Of a stretch of DNA of 64,000 bases, positions 1-13,190 are shown in pieces. The stretch spans positions 111,139,366 through 111,203,365 of the forward strand of contig OZ021721.1 in assembly GCA_963978545.1 (NCBI GenBank), given 5' to 3'. The notes under the pieces were generated by a model. It saw only the letters and a program-made list of their open reading frames with translations, was not told the origin of the DNA and made no database searches. The DNA comes from Linyphia triangularis (taxonomy: Eukaryota > Arthropoda > Arachnida > Araneae > Linyphiidae). A program made the translations under genes and the position numbers. Position 1 is the stretch's first letter. Every line of letters starts with the position of its first letter.

Positions 1-3000
1 CAACAAAATGCAGATCAAATAAAAAATATACCCGCGACTTTTTTCTTACACTTAACAGTTTATTTTAATTTATATTATGTCTCCTCTTGAAATATAAACA
101 CAAAAACCTTCATAAAAAATTAATCTTACTGAATAAAATCTTCATACTAATTAGTTACAAGTTACAAAAACAAAAGTAAAAAAAATCCAAAACGCCCAAC
201 GATTTATTGCAACAGACATAATTTGGAGACACTAAAAGACATTCGCAATCATATTTCGATTGCAATCAATGTCTCTTTGATATAAATTTGTTGTACAACG
301 AAAACAGACAACGGTAGAAAAGATCCCATCCCTTTTTATTGAGTGGAAGATCTAATAGCCAATGTGATGTCTAAGGTAATTTTCAGTTGAGTTGACGTCC
401 AATGATAATCCTTAGAAACGCCAATTAATACCAGGATAAGTCACAGATAATCATTTCATTGATTCAATGCCAAAGTCTTACTAACACTATACTACTTACT
501 TTAATATCATTTGAATTATGATTCGCAACAAATAAAAGAACTTCAAGAGGTAGCTTACATTTTTAACTCAAGTAGACAACGTAAAAAAGGATTTTTAGTC
601 CTACGTTGAAATGTCTATGTTCTTTGTCTCTAGTATAAAGAAAAATTGTATTATTCAATAAAAATGTAGTAACATATGTTTTCTACTTTATTCTGTTTGG
701 AAGAAAATAGAATATTTTTATGGGACGGAAGCCTTTTTTTTATTTGTACTTCTTAAGGGCATTTATTCCTTTTCTGATATTTTTTTTTATCACGGAGTTT
801 TGATTTTTGCCACCATTTGATAGGAATAAACCTAAATCACATAAAGTTTGAGTAATAAAAAAATACTTATGATGTAAAATCTTTAAAGCTGCATATTAAA
901 TTTTCCCAACATATTGATGATAAGCTTGCTTTAAAGCTTCCTCGTAAAAATGTTCTACCTTTTATAATTTAAGAAATGAAAGTTTGAAAAAGTAAATACT
1001 TTCAAATGCTTATATCATGAATCACATTTTGAGTAATTCAATTAACTGTGAGTTGCATGTGAAAATAACTACAGTTTATTCAACTCTTAACAAAATAGTT
1101 ACATTGTTTATCGGTTCACTTTTATTATTTCAAAACATGTTTAAGTATGAAATATTCAGAGCGTATTATAATTTAATATCTTTAAGTTAAGGACTTATTT
1201 AGGATAAATAACTAAAAAAATTCAATTCTGAAATGTATAAAACTATTGTTTTAATAATTTAAAAATAATTATTTATGATTTAGCATTTTACTTGTATCTG
1301 TAACATTCGTTATTAGATTCACCTATAATTATATTGATAATGTACTGCTATGATAATGATACAAGTAAAAAATGTAAATGATTTATCCTTTACATTTTTT
1401 TGTTAAATAAAACTAAAAATTTTAACAAGTTAGTTTTAAAACTGAATAGATTTATTTTTTATTCTTTCTGTCAATTGTTAAAATGATTTAACTATTAACA
1501 ACTCATTCTATTCTTAAGAACTTAATGAATAAAATATACAATTCAAATTTGCTTATTAAAACTTTCGAGCTACTGATCATAATTTATATGCAGGACCTCA
1601 CGCAGAATCTTTAACAAAAAATATTTCAAAGATATCCTGTTTAACAATCGAATGGATTAAGCGAAAACTGAACGCGATCCCAAATGCATTCTCAGAATCT
1701 CAATAAATTACGATTAATGAAATTGAGTTATATTTTTATTTCATTGTGATCAACCGTATTACACACTTATTGTAATTACTGCTCTAATACCTCGGCATAC
1801 CTTACAACTAGTAATGTAGTTAGCTACATCAGAGGAGATATCCTTTTGACGTTCCCACTGCTTTAGCTGCTCACTTACTAAGTTCTATCTGACTCTAATA
1901 TCCTCAGATCTTCTTACCTCGTCAAATAAGCAAATAAGTTAAATCAGCCACTGGAAGTACTTTCTGAATCATATTATCAGTAACTTCGGTTTTTGTGACG
2001 TTCTCCAAAATTTGCATATTATTCTCGAATATGAGGGCGCGAATCCAAAGAATCTGGAGGTGGAAGATTAAAGAATTCTGTCGAGATATATTTTACTTAT
2101 CTCTGCCGAAGGTAATTGGATCTTGAGACGCTTTAGACCAGCATAACGACTCCGATGAACACATGCTGAAAGATCAGATGAATTCTAAAGTACTTCTATT
2201 TTTACTACGGACTATTCTTGAAGATTATTGTAGAATGTATGATCTAAAAGAACTGGCTTGTTCGTAGAGATAGATTCCTTTTGCTTAAAAACTAAAGATT
2301 GATTTTCGGAGCTGCTCCGATATATGCTTATTAGTAAATCCCATATCGAGTGGGCTTTGTGAAAAAAACTTAATATATTTAGACGTGGGCTAAGGGATGC
2401 TTCGATTTAGTTGAGAATATAAATAATGGGAAACTTTCTGTTCCAATTTTCTGTCTTTCGAGGATATTTGACTTGAAAGAATTCGGTCCTAATGTATGGC
2501 AATGAGATAAAATAATAAAAATGAGATGTATACCAAAAATTGTTTAGCAAAGCTTCTACGAAAGTGAAAAAAAAATTATTGGTTGTAATCAAGATTCGTT
2601 TAAAATATTTAGCTAACTTGTATAAAATTGAGGCGTGAACAATTTTATCATAGTGAAAGATTTTCCAATGCTCAACTAACAAATTTTCATTTCCAATTTC
2701 TAAGTCTAATCGTTCTCTGGTTTTTAATGGGGTACTTATGCTTAATATTTAAATTTTTTAAAGTGTTTTGTATAATTTGATTAAATGTAACACGTGAATT
2801 TGCTTCTTTTAGAGTCAAATTTTGTTATATAGTTCAAAATATTAAACTATATTTATAGCGAGTGAGTTTTATGGATTTTTTCAATTTTTTTAATAATTTT
2901 AAATCTGTTTACCGTAAGCGTATTATATAATAAATTTTAAAAACTTTTACGAAATTTTACGAATTTTAGCCATTTAAAATTTAGTAAATATGCATTTTAT

Positions 3001-4021
3001 TTTGGAGGAAGAAAATCACATTTCCTTTGTCCTTTTCCGGAAGTTATAGAAGTCAATGTGTATCATTAATGGTTAGAGTTCATTACATGAGATAAAGTGT
3101 ATACAAATTAACTAATTCGTTAATTTTTATTCACGTCACCTCATGTAATTAAATCTAATATAATCTACTCAACAAATTAAATTGAAAATGTTTGCCGGAT
3201 TTTTTTAGATTTTAATTATTTATAATAATTTGTAACTTATATTTTATTAATGTGCTAATCAATAAGTTATTTTTGCTTAAACACAAAATTACTTTTATTC
3301 TTTAAAGCTATTAAATAGATGTTTTGTTCTTCTTCGCTAATTAATTACTTAAGCGAATATATTTTCGATTACCGAGTTTTCATTTCGAGGGTTTTTCAAT
3401 GTTTGCTTCATCGTTTATTTTTTCATACTGGGTGATTTTTAATTATTTCTGTGATTCCATTATTGAAATCTTAATTTGAATTTTAATTCTTAAGATTTCT
3501 GGAGTTGTAATTAAATGTTTCATTGTTTTTACTTTTTGTAAATATATTTTTTCTTAGATAATATTTATCTTATTTTTTGCATTGGATACAGATTCGTTAC
3601 ATTTTCTTAGATAAACACTAAGAAACTTCCTTGTTAAAAAGCTCGTAACATTAGAATTTCTTTTTTATACAATATATGCGTATTTTTATTAACAGTTGCT
3701 GCTAAATGCAGTTAAAATGTTTTATTTTATCTTGATGATCATTCAAATCAAAATGAAGAACATTTTTAAATTCATCTCACTTTCATTTTGCCTTTGGTAT
3801 CAGTCATACTTTAGAAAAATCTCCTAAGTTTAAAAAATATTGTCTAAATTAGGATTAATGGAGAGAGAACTAGTTATATTCCTAAGCTTTTCAACCGTCC
3901 ATTCGGTTCCCAAGTTCATTAACTTTTGAAAATTCAGACAGACAAAACGACATATATATTTTTAAACTTTAGTCCTAGGAACACTATAAAATTAAATAAA
4001 ACCTGTGAATTATGGTGTACT
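1..4021. other. AT-rich DNA, no gene identified
   Basis: No gene, tRNA or recognisable transposon terminus was seen. About 1700-2400 has a more even base composition and fewer homopolymer runs than its surroundings. A 91-codon open frame on the minus strand (2407-2682) is the longest here and matches no family I recognise. Both could be remnants of an old mobile element or exon. The rest is A/T runs and scattered short frames. Confidence 0.6.
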
Positions 4022-4885
4022 TAAGGTATACATATACATTAGGAATATCGAAATTTGACTCAAATCTGCTTTATTGTTTTTTGGTTTTGAAATATTCCCG
4101 AATTCATTACCATTAAAATGATACCATTTTCTTTCTGAGACAAATTATTTTTTAAATTACAGTAGGTTTTGTGAACCTGTTTTGAATCACGTTCATTAGT
4201 GTAGAAAACTTTAAACTCGTTTTCTCTGAAGAATGACAGTTTGGTGTTATATGACTTTACTCCAACGGTCATAACTTCATAATAAATGGTCCAATTTACA
4301 AAATTCTAATTTTGTTTTGTGGACAATAGTTGTGAAGGTGTTTTCTATGGAGAATCTAATTTATATTGATATAAAAAAAAAATTATGCATATTTTAATCT
4401 TAATTTTTTGTCAAAAACTATGTTTTTTCTTAAACTTTTTATTTAAAAACTTATAATTAAATAAATATTGTAGCCAAATTAAAAATGCTCCATAGGAACA
4501 TGCTTCAATATAATATCTCTTATTTTCAATAAAAATAATACCTCTAAGTTAATTACAAGTTTATTTATGTATGTTCTAAAAATTTCCTAAGTAGTCACTT
4601 TAATTGCAATTAGCTGATTAAAATATTGACGGGAAAAAAAAGTTTTTATATAAAAATGCATAATTTTTAATTCTGATATACTGCCAAAAAGTTTGAAATT
4701 ATAACCTACAAATTAAAGAAAATCATCTCAATTGTATATGTATACCTTAGTCAATAGTATAAGTAGACTTGAAGCTGTGAATTAGGGTCTACTTACTCAT
4801 AGTGTTACTACACTTTAAGCTGTGAATGATGGTCCACTAACTTCCAGCGTATGTAGATCAGGATTCACAGCTTAAATTTCATGAC
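4003..4885. repeat. Short repeats flanking the 4-kb TIR element
   Basis: A unit close to CTGTGAATTATGGTCTACTT occurs left of the element (about 4003-4023), twice to its right (about 4776-4797 and 4820-4842), and partly inverted at about 4864-4877. The transposon therefore appears to sit inside a small degenerate repeat cluster, or to have expanded its flank. Confidence 0.5.
4022..4749. mobile_element. Non-autonomous DNA transposon, 17-bp TIRs (copy 1)
   Basis: The left end TAAGGTATACATATACA (4022-4038) is an exact inverted match to 4733-4749. The interior matches 49297-50006 in the same orientation and nearly end to end, so this is a dispersed family with defined ends. The termini fit a TA target duplication (TA|AGGTATAC...GTATACCT|TA), which would suit a Tc1/mariner-type mobiliser, but the superfamily is not proven. 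The interior is AT-rich with no transposase. The 70-codon minus frame at 4060-4272 lies in the repeat and is probably chance. Confidence 0.7.
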
Positions 4886-5645
4886 TCGAGACTTTGTTAG
4901 GTAACAATACCTGAATTAAAAATCTTTAATAATAGAATTTGCCAAATTATCTGTTTTTAAACAAATAAATTTCAAAGTTGTATATTGCGTTTAACAAAAA
5001 GCGGAGAAGGCTTTGCTGTTAGCTATGTCAGAATTATTGCAGGAAAAATTCTACTTATTTTAGCTATTTACTACTAGTAAAAATGGATATCTATCTCTTT
5101 ATCATTTAAATCAAGTTTACCTTCACAAAATAGATTTTAAGGAAAGAAAAATTCCATTCTTCCAACCTAACAAATTTAATTTCCACATAGAATCCACAGA
5201 AACAATGACATTCGCCAGGATTGTTATATTTCCTGATAAAATTTAACAAAAGTCATAGTACAAAAGAATTGCAATACAAAATAAACTAAATTAGAAAACT
5301 CAAACAAAATTACCTCATAGAGTGAGTGTACTGGATATGATTGTGATAACACAAATAACTCATGAACAATTGGATTTAGGAGAGAGGTGTGTGCATGAAA
5401 AGGAATGAATTGCGTGTTCAAACAAGTTTCACAGATTCACAGATAGGATTGCAACGGGTATTTTTGAGTTTTTACGAGCAAAAGTATAAAAAGAAAGTAC
5501 ATAACTTGGTTCATAATAGAGCTAATAAATTATTTAACAAAACGTGGATATTAGTAAAACAAATTATCTTCAAGTTTATTTCCTAATTTGCTAATTTTGC
5601 AACATTAAGTTTTATTATGAACATAAGAAAGCTCCAAATTAGCAG
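4886..5645. other. No feature identified
   Basis: AT-rich sequence. Two 65-codon frames (minus 5224-5421, plus 5389-5586) match nothing I recognise and have no supporting signals. Confidence 0.5.
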
Positions 5646-5649
5646 GGCC

Positions 5650-5830
5650 CACCGCTTTTTGGAGTTTTTTTTAATTGCTGCGGGTTTAACGCACTGACCC
5701 CTAAAGCTAAAGGTAACGGGTTGGAATCCTAGGTTAACCATGAAAGTCCTTTGTGATTCGGAATCCACGTTAAGCTGTAGATCCGTGCCTGATTAACCGT
5801 TATTATGCAAATAATAGGTTGTTTAACGTA
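5650..5830 (+). mobile_element. Possible tRNA-derived SINE fragment
   Basis: A GC-richer block contains GGGTTGGAATCC (about 5718-5729), one mismatch from a pol III box B. About 30-50 bases upstream, GGGTTTAACGCACTG could be a degenerate box A. The spacing is tRNA-like, but no cloverleaf or target duplication could be shown. A tRNA pseudogene or chance are alternatives. Confidence 0.3.
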
Positions 5831-6046
5831 CAAACCAACAAAATTGGCAGGGTTTTTGTTCAATGTCGACATTCTTAAGAGATGGAGATTTCAATTATTA
5901 AGTGCTTTTAAATGATACATAGTTTGTGTCTGAACCTGATACACATCAATAAAAACTTTTGTAGGAACAGATTTATAATGACAATTACTCTCACAATTCA
6001 ACTTGTTTTTCATCTCGAGTATTATTAAAATAAAAATATTGATTTG

Positions 6047-6640
6047 CATTTGAAATTGTACATTTTGGATGTCGTTGTTATATTTTCCTATTTCTCTAGC
6101 AAATTAAAAATGATTAATTTTTGTAATTGTGTATTGCAGTAAATTCTTCATCATATTTAAAAATTTAAAAAAAGCTCATAAAATTTTAGATCAACAACAA
6201 AGAATGACCTCCGAAAGTATTCATATATCTTTAGTTATTTTTTTACTGACAATCAAATATTGACAGGATATCTATTAGAATAGTGTCATACTAGCGTTGC
6301 TCATTGTAAAATTAATTTTTAAAACATTTAAGTGTCATGCATTTGAAATTGTACATTTTGGATGTAGTTGTTATATTTTCCTTATTTTTCTTGAAAAATA
6401 AAGATAATTAATTTTTGTAATTGTGTATTGCAGTACATTTTTCCTCATATTTAATAATTAAAAAAAGCTCATAAAAGTTTAGATCAACAACAAAGAATGA
6501 CCTCCGAAAGTATTTCCATATATTTTGTTATTTTGCTTACTGACAATCAAATATTGACAGGATATCTATTAGAATAGTGTTATACTAGTATTGCTCATTG
6601 TAAAATTATATTTTGGAAATTTAAGAGTTATAAAATGGCT
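6047..6640. repeat. Two-copy tandem duplication, about 293-bp unit
   Basis: Unit 1 (6047-6339) and unit 2 (6340-about 6640) start with the same CATTTGAAATTGTACATTTT. They stay collinear with scattered substitutions and small indels, including a shared stretch about rearrangement-free rich in GACCTCCGAAAGTATT. No coding potential. Confidence 0.85.
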
Positions 6641-7299
6641 CAAAATATATTAATTTTATTTCATTTCTGACAACCTTCTTCAACAATTGTTACCACAGTT
6701 GACAGAATTTGTTTTTAAACAAATCCCACAAGGTAAATAATGTAACTAGTCTGCTAATGTCATTTTAAAGAAAAATAACACCGCTTTTATTTTATGTATT
6801 TCATTTAGATATCAGTTGAATAACACGATAATAGAACAATTGCTGCAACCATAACTGGGCTCTCCTTTATTTTCATCTGATACATAAGAATTGACTCGAA
6901 CTGGAATAACTTTATATTTCTAATTGAACCTTCGTACCCTGAATATCACGTCTAGTTCTAAAATCGAGCTTATTATTCCATTAAATCCAAACGCTATTTT
7001 CGATCTGAAAAGGCTGCCCGTAACTGACAACTTCGAAATTGAAATTAATTTCCAGGATAATACAAACTGGCGCGTTTTAAAGCAAAACGATTGAGCTCCG
7101 AACTCACTGGTTAATCCCTCCTGCGCTGTTAATTAACTCTATCTCACTGTGGGAGTTCTCACGGACTTCCTGCAAAGGTTTTGACTTGGTTGGGTAATAA
7201 TAAGTGATTATTCAAGGGCATTTCTTCATCCATTATGTCTCGTTGTTTAGTTTGTGACTTATGAATATATTAGAATTTTTATGTATAGATGAACCTTTT
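6641..7299. other. Unassigned, partly balanced composition
   Basis: About 6850-7210 has less A/T homopolymer than its surroundings but no usable frame in either strand. It could be old repeat, conserved non-coding DNA or nothing. Confidence 0.4.
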
Positions 7300-7760
7300 A
7301 CATTGTGTCTTAAAAAGATCCGACACGTTCAAAAACTGAATAAAAAATGGATTACGATAGATATGCACTGTTTGCTGCATTCGAATTGGGAAACTAGAAA
7401 TTTTATCCCTCACTTTTCAAAAATAGTTAAAACGTTCATCAAGAGATGGTGCTGTTTATTGAAAAAACTAAAAAAAATGTTTTGAGCACGTTGCACAAAC
7501 TACAAACGATGTCAAAATAATCACCATTTCTAACAACAACATGACTTAATTAAAACATTGTTTTGTAGTGTGTAAAACATGTTCATACCGGGTTTTTTTT
7601 TTTTTTTTAACAGCACCATCTGCTGAACTTTGAAACTAATTTTGAAAATTGATGGGATAAAATTCTGTAGTTGCCAAGTACAAAGATGCAAAAGGTACAC
7701 TTCGATCCTCTTCCGTCTTTTGTTTAATTCATATTTCTAATGTGTCATTCCATTTTGGGA
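7300..7760 (-). mobile_element. Decayed long-TIR DNA transposon
   Basis: About 7365-7460 and 7600-7680 form diverged inverted arms. Both resemble the arms of the element at 22456-22924: shared blocks GTTTGCTGCATT, AATTTTATCCC and CAGATGGTGCTGTT, in their inverted forms on the other side. Between them the minus strand keeps a decayed transposase C-terminus. Outer ends are too diverged to place exactly. The 74-codon plus frame at 7261-7485 falls largely in the left arm and is not a gene. Confidence 0.6.
7495..7590 (-). pseudogene. Transposase C-terminus remnant
   Basis: The minus strand reads HVVVRNGDYFDIV. This aligns with RHVVAANGGYFENI at the end of the better-preserved remnant at 22623-22751. 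Upstream, the residues matching EMFSRASANFV lie in another frame, so there is at least one frameshift. The R-x-N-G-x-Y/H-F-E/D ending is typical of IS630/Tc1/mariner-type DDE transposases. Non-functional. Confidence 0.55.
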
Positions 7761-7895
7761 GATCATGTAAATTAAGCATTTTTATTCACATTGTGACTTA
7801 AAAGCTTGTGACTTTTCTGGGGTTTCTTACATTCTGAATGCAAATGTGGTGCAGTTTTCCACTCAAAGAATTTTTGAATCACAGGGCCTTATTAA

Positions 7896-9000
7896 CCCTT
7901 TGCACTCGTATGTCCACGTATGGGGGACATCACTCGTTTTACCATCGCTCTAGTATGTCCCCGTACGAGAGACATCGCATCTGTATTGGGAAAACTGTGA
8001 TAACTTAACCAAAACATTTCTGTTCGAAGTATTTCTAAGTTGATTTGCTTTGGTGGAGGTGCCGGCATTACGTTCCGCCCCTAAATATTGTTTATATAGT
8101 TTGTTCATATTATTATATTTCTTAGATTTTTAACCTTTTGCATTCTGAACCATTCTGAACGGCTACTAGCAGCTCAGCCCTAGTGTTGCCCTTGCGCAAG
8201 TAAATTTCAACAAACCCAACCATCAACAAACTCTCCTTATCACTCCTTTCAAGTGCTCGGACCGTCGTGAAAAAACACTTCTCACGTTCTCTTTTGACAC
8301 AAAACCCAGCTGAAATGTTTTATAATTCTTGGTAATTTTACCATATTTTGATTTGATTTCTTGTGCCATTTCGAGAGAAAACTTCAGGGAAACATGTATT
8401 TCTCAAAAAGTTGCACTGGAAAAAGTTAATTCTCCGTAATCACTGATAAACTTGAATGTCCCCTGAGAGGGCACATCCGAGTGATATGCTAGATTACGAT
8501 GTCCCCTGAGAGGGAACAGCGGAATACAAAGTGTCAGTGCTGTGTAGTGTAATATATTTAAGTATTCTTAGTAGTTTCAATAAATTATTTTGACACGTTG
8601 AAAAATAAAATATTATGTGGCCACATTCCCATCCTAGGTCAAGGGGTGTATTCAGGGGTTATATTTTTAAATTTTTGATTTAAGGATGGTAAACCTTCTA
8701 GTTAAATTGGAGCACATTTCCATAAAATAAATTCATCTTGGTTGGTTGGTTGTATTCAGATTATCTGGCGCCGTCAGCAACACGAGGGCTATAATGCGCC
8801 GAAACATTCGTCATTAGACAAGCCAACATACATTTACAAACACCCATGCCGACACGGGACTCGAACCCGCAACCTCGCGGTCTAGAAGCCAGCCGCTAAC
8901 CACTATACCGTTTGGTCGGCAAATTCATCTTGATTGATCATGAAAACAAAATTCCGAGTTATTTGTTAACTTTCTAAAGCATAATTACGAGTGCAAAGGG
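7896..9000. mobile_element. Non-autonomous piggyBac-like element, TTAA-flanked
   Basis: CCCTTTGCACTCGTA at 7896 is matched inverted by TACGAGTGCAAAGGG ending at 9000, each end directly abutting TTAA (7892-7895, 9001-9004). TTAA target sites and CCC...GGG ends are the piggyBac signature. Subterminal motifs recur: GTATGTCC...GACATC near the left end, and two GATGTCCCCTGAGAGGG-like sites at about 8455 and 8499. No transposase is present, so movement would need a helper. The 1105 bp includes a later 180-bp SINE. Confidence 0.8.
8741..8920 (-). mobile_element. tRNA-derived SINE, copy 1
   Basis: On the minus strand the head starts GCCGACCAAACGG, with box A TATAGTGGTTAGCGG and box B GGTTCGAGTCC, and the tail is (CAAC)n. 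The perfect 12-bp target duplication AAATTCATCTTG (8729-8740, 8921-8932) marks LINE-assisted retroposition. In this copy GCCGAC at the 5' end can pair with GTCGGC just after box B, so the acceptor stem is more tRNA-like than in the other copies. It sits inside the piggyBac-like element and is therefore younger. Confidence 0.92.
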
Positions 9001-9004
9001 TTAA

Positions 9005-10785
9005 TATTTGAACTATTTTCTTGCAAGAACTATGTCGATCTCAATGTTTAGCTTTCTTGTAGGTCTTGCGCAATGAAAGAAAATCTTATACCTCCAAACA
9101 ACCCCAGTTTGATTTATAAACAACATAGCATTTTGTATAAATTTTATTTTCCATCAGGAACACTAATAAAAAAATATTGCATGAAAATACGAAAATTATA
9201 CTGGTGACTCAATTATTAGTATATTTTCAATTTTTACAAATATTTCCGGTTTTTTCTTTTCCGTTCATAAGTACAATTTCTTAAGAAAACCATAACTTAA
9301 GAATTGGGGGTAAGTTTGACACGACCCATACTTGAACTCGCTCCACGTTTTTGCACACTATTCATCTACTTAGGTTCGATGTATGGTTGCTTCACATTTT
9401 TTTCTCAAAAATCCGTAGATTTCTGATCACTTAAGCTCATAAGATCAGAGGGAAGACAAAAGCAATTTCTTGTAATACAGGTAACTAAAGTGAAAAATCT
9501 TGCGCTTTTAGTTGAAAACTGAAAACATTTTATGAGTAACATAAAAATAATAGAAAATTATACTGTGATAAACACTGTTTTGTTTCTTCGCAAATCTGTT
9601 GTAAAGGAATGAAAGAAGAAATTCAATTCTTCCATTGTATTAAACTTGTAGTGTTTATAAAAATGCTATGTTCCACGTATATAATTAAATCGATCATTTG
9701 GAAAAGTTTCCAACTTTTGTAATTTTGTTTAAAAGCTTAGGAATTCATTTGCAGATGTTCTTGTTTAAATATTTGTTTCAAGCTTCTTACAATCAAAGAA
9801 ATGCAAGAAATTGTCAATTTTAATGAAAAACATGTGCTCTGGGTCAGTAGATTATAAAAACCACCAACAACAGATTTATTAAAAACTAAAATCCTTTTAA
9901 AATGAATCGACTTTATTATATAGTTACCCATTATTTTTTCATGAAATGTACTATAAATTGTACCATATTCAACAATGACAATTCATAATAGATTTTGCTT
10001 AGTTAAGAAAAGCGGAATTTGGTTATTTCATTTCAGTTACTCAGATGTCGCATAAATATGTATTTTAAAAATAAACAAGTTTTAGTTAGTTCCATTCGCT
10101 AAATTTTAATTTTAATAAAGAAGAAAAATCAATATTTAACAAAAGAAATGTTATACTTTTAGGAATTTAAGGATGTATTAGGATTTCGAATTTTTTAGGA
10201 CGGATCGGGATTTCGCAAATGGTAGATTTTCGGTTGTTAGCTATTAGTTATAGAAGTAGGAATATTTTAATGTACTTGAAAGTAAAATTTAATGTTAAAT
10301 CTTAAATGTAAAAAAAAACAAAACATTTTGGTGGTGATAGAATAATTACAAAAAGCACTTCTGTTGATAGTAATTTCTCGTTAAGAATACTATATCATCA
10401 AAGAGGGATTTTTAAAAAATATATAATATTTTTTTTTAACAGACTGTATTATATTAGAGTTAATCCTTATTTTCTCACATCAAATATTCTGGAAAATTTA
10501 CTATATTTTTAAATATATAATATGATTACATAATAGAACTGTTAAAAATTCTCTATACAGCAGACAACTAGGAATGTTAAAGTTGAATCACTTATTTTTA
10601 AAAGGAGGCATGTCCATTTTCGAAGGAAAATGTTCAATTAACCTTTAAATCAGTTTTCTTGCACTCAACAATTATATTTATTTTTAAGTGGTAATTAAAG
10701 GTACACAATGCTACTTTAAGATATTAATTAAAAATCAAATAAAATATTAAACACTAGAAAAAGGCAGTTTTTAATTGATTATTAA
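9005..10785. other. AT-rich DNA, no feature identified
   Basis: No gene or repeat boundary seen. A 64-codon minus frame (9737-9931) has no recognisable features. Confidence 0.5.
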
Positions 10786-11265
10786 CAGTTTTAAAAAATG
10801 GACATAAGCCATTTCAACAATTTGTGATTCAATTATTGTAACAACTTATCTCATCAAATAGAGTAATTTAGCCCCCCAATTTGAGTTTATTATTTCAATT
10901 AATTTACGCAACTCTCTAATTAACGGTGGTGCACTATCTTACTACGATGACAAAATTTAAATAAAAATACAAATTAAAACAGACAAAAAAAAATCCGAGT
11001 GAATAAAAAGCTTTAAATGGCTTATGACTATTTACTAAGCCATTAAAAGCTTAGAAAATGGACATAAGCCATTTCAAAAATTAAAGATTCAATTGACAGC
11101 TTATTTAATCAAATAATATCATTTGAAACCACAATTAAAGTTTATTATTTCAATTAATTTTCCAAATTCACTACACTAGGGCTTTATTACCCCGATAACA
11201 AATTTCTGTAAAAATACCAATTAAACTAAGATTCAAAACAAACGAAGCCATTTCATATGTACGGT
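10786..11265. repeat. Diverged two-copy tandem duplication, about 260 bp
   Basis: Both copies begin near ATGGACATAAGCCATTTCAA (about 10797 and 11058) and share TTTATTATTTCAATTAATTT and a downstream AAAAATACAAATTAAA-like end. Divergence is appreciable, so the duplication is old. Confidence 0.75.
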
Positions 11266-11889
11266 TATTAAATCTTCCCTATTAGTTCAAACTGGAATTT
11301 CAAATATAGGATTCCTTAGAACCAAACGATATCCCATTATTTTGATAAGACTCCAGAAACTTAAGTTAAGAAATTCAACCCTTTCCAGTGCTCAAATTCG
11401 TGAGAATTAAACAGATTTCTCTCTGTGCATGTCCACTTACTGTTGTATCATTAATCACACGCAAACTAACTTCTATGACATTTAAAGAATTGGCATTAAT
11501 CTCATGTTGTCCTCTGGGTGTGATCGTCTTACAAAAGACTAGTAATTAATTAGAGCGGGAGGTATCCCGCTGAATTGATCTGCCGATATTTTTAAAGGCA
11601 TTAACCGTTGATTGGATTAATATCTATAACTTAAGATGGTAGGAAGATTTAAGTAATTCGTCTTGCTCACAGGAATTTTCTAGAAGTATAATCGACAGTA
11701 TATAATGTATAGGTACGAAAGTATTAATACCAAGTAAGTTACATGGAGTTTAGATAATATTATAAATATCGTTAAAATTCATTTATTAAGCATCATCATA
11801 GTTTATACCTATAAGCCTTTTAATATAAATTAGATTGTTGTCGTCATTAAAATGGCATTTTATAGTTTTTAATTACAATTTGTTTAAAA
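11266..11889. other. No feature identified
   Basis: AT-rich single-copy-looking DNA without usable frames. Confidence 0.45.
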
Positions 11890-13190
11890 GTACGAGTTTG
11901 ACACATGTGTTAAAATCGTATATTATTATGAAATACTTCAGACATTTTATGTTGTATTTTCTATAAAAATAATGTTAGATTAAAGTGATAAATAATTTAT
12001 AATAAATAACACTATATAAATATACTTTAAAAACTAATTTTCTGTAAGTTTTTTTAAAACCATGTCGAAACGAAACCACCTCGCCAACCATTAATTATGC
12101 ATTGGACAGTTTTTGCAATATTTCAGAAGTAAAATGCTGTAATTTCTAAAAAAATTAACATTAAGTTGAAGTGATATATCCAAGCAATTTGTTATAAATA
12201 AAATTATTATAGAATTAATGTCTATTACATCCATATGTTGAATCGAAACAGATTTCCTCGGAAAACATAAACAGTGTGTTTAGATAGTTATTTTCAATGT
12301 TTCAGAATTAAGATGCTGTAATTTCTATAAAATTATGTTGGGTTGAAATTATATCTGAAACCTTTCATTACCAACCACACCAAACGCATATAGTTTAAAA
12401 ACTGATGTACATTACATTTATATGTTAAATCATGCCGAAACGAAATAAATTTTCCCCCAAACATAAAAAAAATGCAATTAGGTATTTTTCACAACGTTCA
12501 GCAATGGGCGAAATTGCAATGAACATTTACTTTTCAAAACGGTGGCCCAGAATTAAAATTGGAATGATACATTTGTTTAAATATTATTCAAGATCAGCTG
12601 TACACATTTGTGCGTAAAACAGATTGAAATTTTTTTTTAAAAAGTAGAATAATTAAAATTGTTAAAAACTTTTAAACTTTTAAATTTCTTAAAAATTGAG
12701 TAAATAATTTAATAATTTTAAATACTGAAGAGTGTTTTTTATGTGTATTCTTTGGATACAATAAAAAGCAAAACTCCTTTTTCCTCTTTGAAATACACTG
12801 AAAACATCATTCATTTCAATCGCCAAATATATCGCCAACAAAAAATGTTATTCTCTCACACCACATTGAAGTTAATATATATTCTGAAACAAAAGTATGG
12901 AAACGATTCAAAAGATACTAGAAGTACAACTTTGTAACGAAACATATGAAACTAGAATCGGATGAAAGGAGTAACTGGAATAGTTTTCGTAACTTTCTTA
13001 TTAAAGTTTAATGAAGGGACCATATGTGACACATGTGTTAAACCATGTCGAAACGAAACAGATATTTCTCGCCAAACATAAACAATGCAATCGGATATTT
13101 TTCCCAATGTCTTGGAAATAGGATGCTGTAAATTCAGTAAAATTATTGTTAGGTTTAAGTGATATTTCAAATCACTTATTACAAATAGCA
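11890..13190. repeat. Diverged satellite-like repeat, about 175-195-bp unit
   Basis: The block CATGTCGAAACGAAAC, then a CCAAACATAAA-like segment, ATTTTTC, GATGCTGTAATTTC and AAGTGATAT recurs with starts near 12061, 12236, 12431 and 13044, with a partial unit before 12061. An unrelated 12620-13010 stretch separates the last unit. Frames inside (12432-12617, 12952-13191) are repeat-derived. Confidence 0.7.

Noticed and set aside
2407..2682. Possible retrotransposon-encoded frame on the minus strand around 2 kb
   Set aside because: I looked for reverse transcriptase, integrase and RNase H motifs in the translations of 1.8-2.7 kb and found none I could defend.
7261..7485. 74-codon plus-strand frame
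   Set aside because: Most of it is the left arm of a decayed transposon, with the transposase remnant on the opposite strand.
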